DNA from: Amycolatopsis bartoniae
GTDB lineage: Bacteria > Actinomycetota > Actinomycetes > Mycobacteriales > Pseudonocardiaceae
NCBI RefSeq assembly: GCF_014191255.1
Contig: NZ_JACHWH010000003.1
Span: forward strand, 625,501-689,500
DNA length: 64,000 nucleotides
Reading direction: 5' to 3'
The notes under the pieces are model-generated. The model did not search any database. It was not told the origin of the DNA and saw only the letters and a list, made by a program, of their open reading frames with translations. A program made the translations under genes and the position numbers. Positions 62,490-64,000 of this stretch are shown here, piece after piece (position 1 is the first letter of the stretch; each line of letters begins with the position of its first letter).

Positions 62490-62531
62490 AGTTCCGGCCC
62501 GGCCGCGCGTGGGGCGCGTCATAGCGGCAGG

Positions 62532-63575
62532 ATGGTCACCGTGAGTTTCGACGCGCTGCTGTGGTTGTCGTTCGGCGGGCCCGAGGGACCCGGCGAGGTC
62601 ATGCCGTTCCTGGAGAACGTCACGCGCGGCCGGGGCGTGCCGCGGGAGCGGCTGGCCGAGGTCGCCGAGCACTACCAGCACTTCGGCGGGATCTCGCCGA
62701 TCAACCGGCTCAACCGCGAGGCCATCGCGGCGGTCGAGAAGGAGCTGGCGGCGCAGGGTGTCGACCTGCCGGTGTACTTCGGCAACCGCAACTGGCACCC
62801 GATGGTGGAGGACACCCTCGCGCGCATGAAGGCCGACGGCGTGCGGCGGGCGCTGGTGTTCCCCACGAGCGCGTACGGCGGCTACTCCGCGTGCCGGCAG
62901 TACGACGAGGACATCGAGCGTGCGCGGGCCGCCGTGGGCGAGGGCGCGCCGGAGCTGACGAAGCTGCGCCAGTTCTTCGACCACCCGCTGTTCGTCTCCG
63001 CCTTCGCCGACGCGCTGCGCGACGCCCACAAGGGCCTGGAGAACGCCCGCACCGTGTTCACGGCGCATTCGGTGCCGGACAGCGCCGACCTGGCCGCCGG
63101 GCCGCCCGAGGAGGGCGGACGGCGGTACTCGAAGCAGATCGCCGAGGCCGCGCGGCTCGTGGCCGCCGAGGCGGGCGTCGCGGAGTACGACGTGGTGTGG
63201 CAGTCGCGGTCCGGGCCGCCGCAGGTGCCGTGGCTGGAGCCGGACATCGTGGACCACCTCGACGCGCTGCACGCCCAGGGCGTGCCCGCGGTGGTCGTCT
63301 GCCCGGTCGGGTTCGTGTCCGACCACCTCGAGGTGATCTGGGACCTGGACAACGAGGCCGCCGAGCGCGCCGCGGAGCACGGCATGGGCTTCGCCCGCGT
63401 GGCCACGCCGAACGCCGACCCGCGGTTCGCGGAGCTGGTGGCCGAGCTGGTGCGCGAGCACCTGTCGGGCGCCCCGGCGCGGAAGCTGTCGGACTTCCCG
63501 GCGGCGGGCTGCACGGTGAACGGCGCGCCCTGCGCCGTGGGCTGCTGCCAGCCGGTGCGGCGGCCCTCGCGGTAA
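62532..63575 (+). CDS. hemH: Ferrochelatase (coproporphyrin-type, [2Fe-2S])
   Basis: This is a 347-residue cytosolic chelatase that inserts Fe2+ into the porphyrin; in actinobacteria the substrate is coproporphyrin III (CpfC). Features are [20 protein letters not shown] at the N terminus, [15 protein letters not shown] with the metal-site His, [20 protein letters not shown], and [20 protein letters not shown] with the catalytic Glu. The C terminus [14 protein letters not shown] holds the cysteines of the [2Fe-2S] cluster typical of actinobacterial enzymes. ATG at 62532. It follows inhA by 42 bases in the conserved fabG1-inhA-hemH order. Confidence 0.96.
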   Translation: MVTVSFDALLWLSFGGPEGPGEVMPFLENVTRGRGVPRERLAEVAEHYQHFGGISPINRLNREAIAAVEKELAAQGVDLPVYFGNRNWHPMVEDTLARMKADGVRRALVFPTSAYGGYSACRQYDEDIERARAAVGEGAPELTKLRQFFDHPLFVSAFADALRDAHKGLENARTVFTAHSVPDSADLAAGPPEEGGRRYSKQIAEAARLVAAEAGVAEYDVVWQSRSGPPQVPWLEPDIVDHLDALHAQGVPAVVVCPVGFVSDHLEVIWDLDNEAAERAAEHGMGFARVATPNADPRFAELVAELVREHLSGAPARKLSDFPAAGCTVNGAPCAVGCCQPVRRPSR

Positions 63576-63579
63576 GCCC

Positions 63580-63993
63580 TTACTGCGGCCGGTCGGCCTG
63601 GTCGGTGAACAGGCGCACCGCTTCGTTCACCGCCGCGTAGCGGGCCAGGCGGACGGCGTTGCCGAGCGGGCGCAGCGCGTCCGCGCGCAGCGTGGCCGCC
63701 GACGCGGACAGGGCGCCGCCCGGCTCGTCGATCTCCGCCACGGCCAGGATCGCGCCCACCTCCTCCGCCCGCTGCAGCACGCGCAGCGCGCGGCCGGGCG
63801 TGCCCGCGGGCCACTGCGGCCGGGGCCGCGCCCGCAGCCACGCCGACAGCTCGGCCCGCACCCCCGGCCGGTCCTTCGCCACGTCCAGCGCCTGCAGCGC
63901 ACCCGCGGAGTCGCGGATCGCGTCGGTCAGGCCGTGCTCGGCCTCGGCGAGCCCCACGTACTCCGGCCCGAGCGGACTGTCCACTTTGTACAC
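63580..63993 (-). CDS. Hypothetical protein, possibly running past the window edge
   Basis: This is a 137-residue alpha-helical, Ala/Leu/Arg-rich protein (VYKVDSPLGPEYVGLAEAEH, DAIRDSAGALQALDVAKDRP, NAVRLARYAAVNEAVRLFTD). The GTG at 63993 is only the first start inside the window; the two codons before it are open, so the true start may lie beyond base 64000. It converges with hemH with 4 bases between. No family recognised; the helical repeats could be a coil or a small adaptor. Confidence 0.6.
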   Translation of the reverse strand: MYKVDSPLGPEYVGLAEAEHGLTDAIRDSAGALQALDVAKDRPGVRAELSAWLRARPRPQWPAGTPGRALRVLQRAEEVGAILAVAEIDEPGGALSASAATLRADALRPLGNAVRLARYAAVNEAVRLFTDQADRPQ

Positions 63994-64000
63994 CGACCAG

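Overview
The window is very GC-rich, densely coded DNA from an actinomycete, most likely a Pseudonocardiaceae (Amycolatopsis-like) chromosome. The evidence is frequent GTG/TTG starts, ATGA/GTGA gene overlaps, TAnnnT -10 boxes directly in front of leaderless genes, an ergothioneine operon, F420-type enzymes, a Ser/Thr-kinase-controlled GarA, and two blocks whose gene order matches Mycobacterium tuberculosis. The genus is inference. No tRNA, rRNA, CRISPR or insertion sequence was found.

Block A (about 2.7-14.9 kb) corresponds to the M. tuberculosis Rv1822-Rv1842c neighbourhood: a CDP-alcohol phosphatidyltransferase, gcvH, garA, ftsR, a DUF151 nuclease, a second MerR, an MGRHS-type membrane protein and two CNNM/CorC-type membrane proteins. 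Where gcvP would be expected there is a complete tandem glycine riboswitch that ends in a hairpin with no glycine gene behind it. SnoaL-like/XRE and cyclase/TetR gene pairs occupy the site. Upstream are a truncated acyl-CoA synthetase and two paralogous four-cysteine lipoproteins.

Block B corresponds to M. tuberculosis Rv1474c-Rv1485: acnR, acnA, ripA, mobA, moxR-DUF58-VWA and fabG1-inhA-hemH. It is interrupted twice. About 24 kb (16.3-40.7 kb) separates the AcnR-like regulator from acnA, yet both keep a near-consensus AcnR operator. A second interruption (51.5-60.9 kb) separates the MoxR group from fabG1-inhA-hemH.

The first interruption carries egtABCD (no egtE in this window), a deazaflavin-type reductase, efeOB (no efeU), a secreted phosphoesterase, an I36-type secreted inhibitor with an ArsR-type regulator, a discoidin-like protein and a three-gene biosynthetic operon. 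That operon has a 2355-residue fully reducing type I PKS with a fused C-terminal alpha/beta hydrolase, followed by a luciferase-like F420 oxidoreductase and an FAD monooxygenase. An APH-family kinase and a YCII/ECF42 sigma pair follow.

The second interruption holds an SDR/LysR divergent pair; a catabolic operon (MFS transporter, secreted tannase/feruloyl-esterase-type hydrolase, acyl-CoA ligase) divergent from a GAF-PucR/CdaR regulator across a perfect 10-bp palindrome; trmL; and a cysteine hydrolase. Together the window mixes housekeeping functions (central carbon, cell-wall hydrolysis, fatty acid synthesis, haem) with redox protection, iron handling, aromatic ester use and one uncharacterised polyketide pathway.
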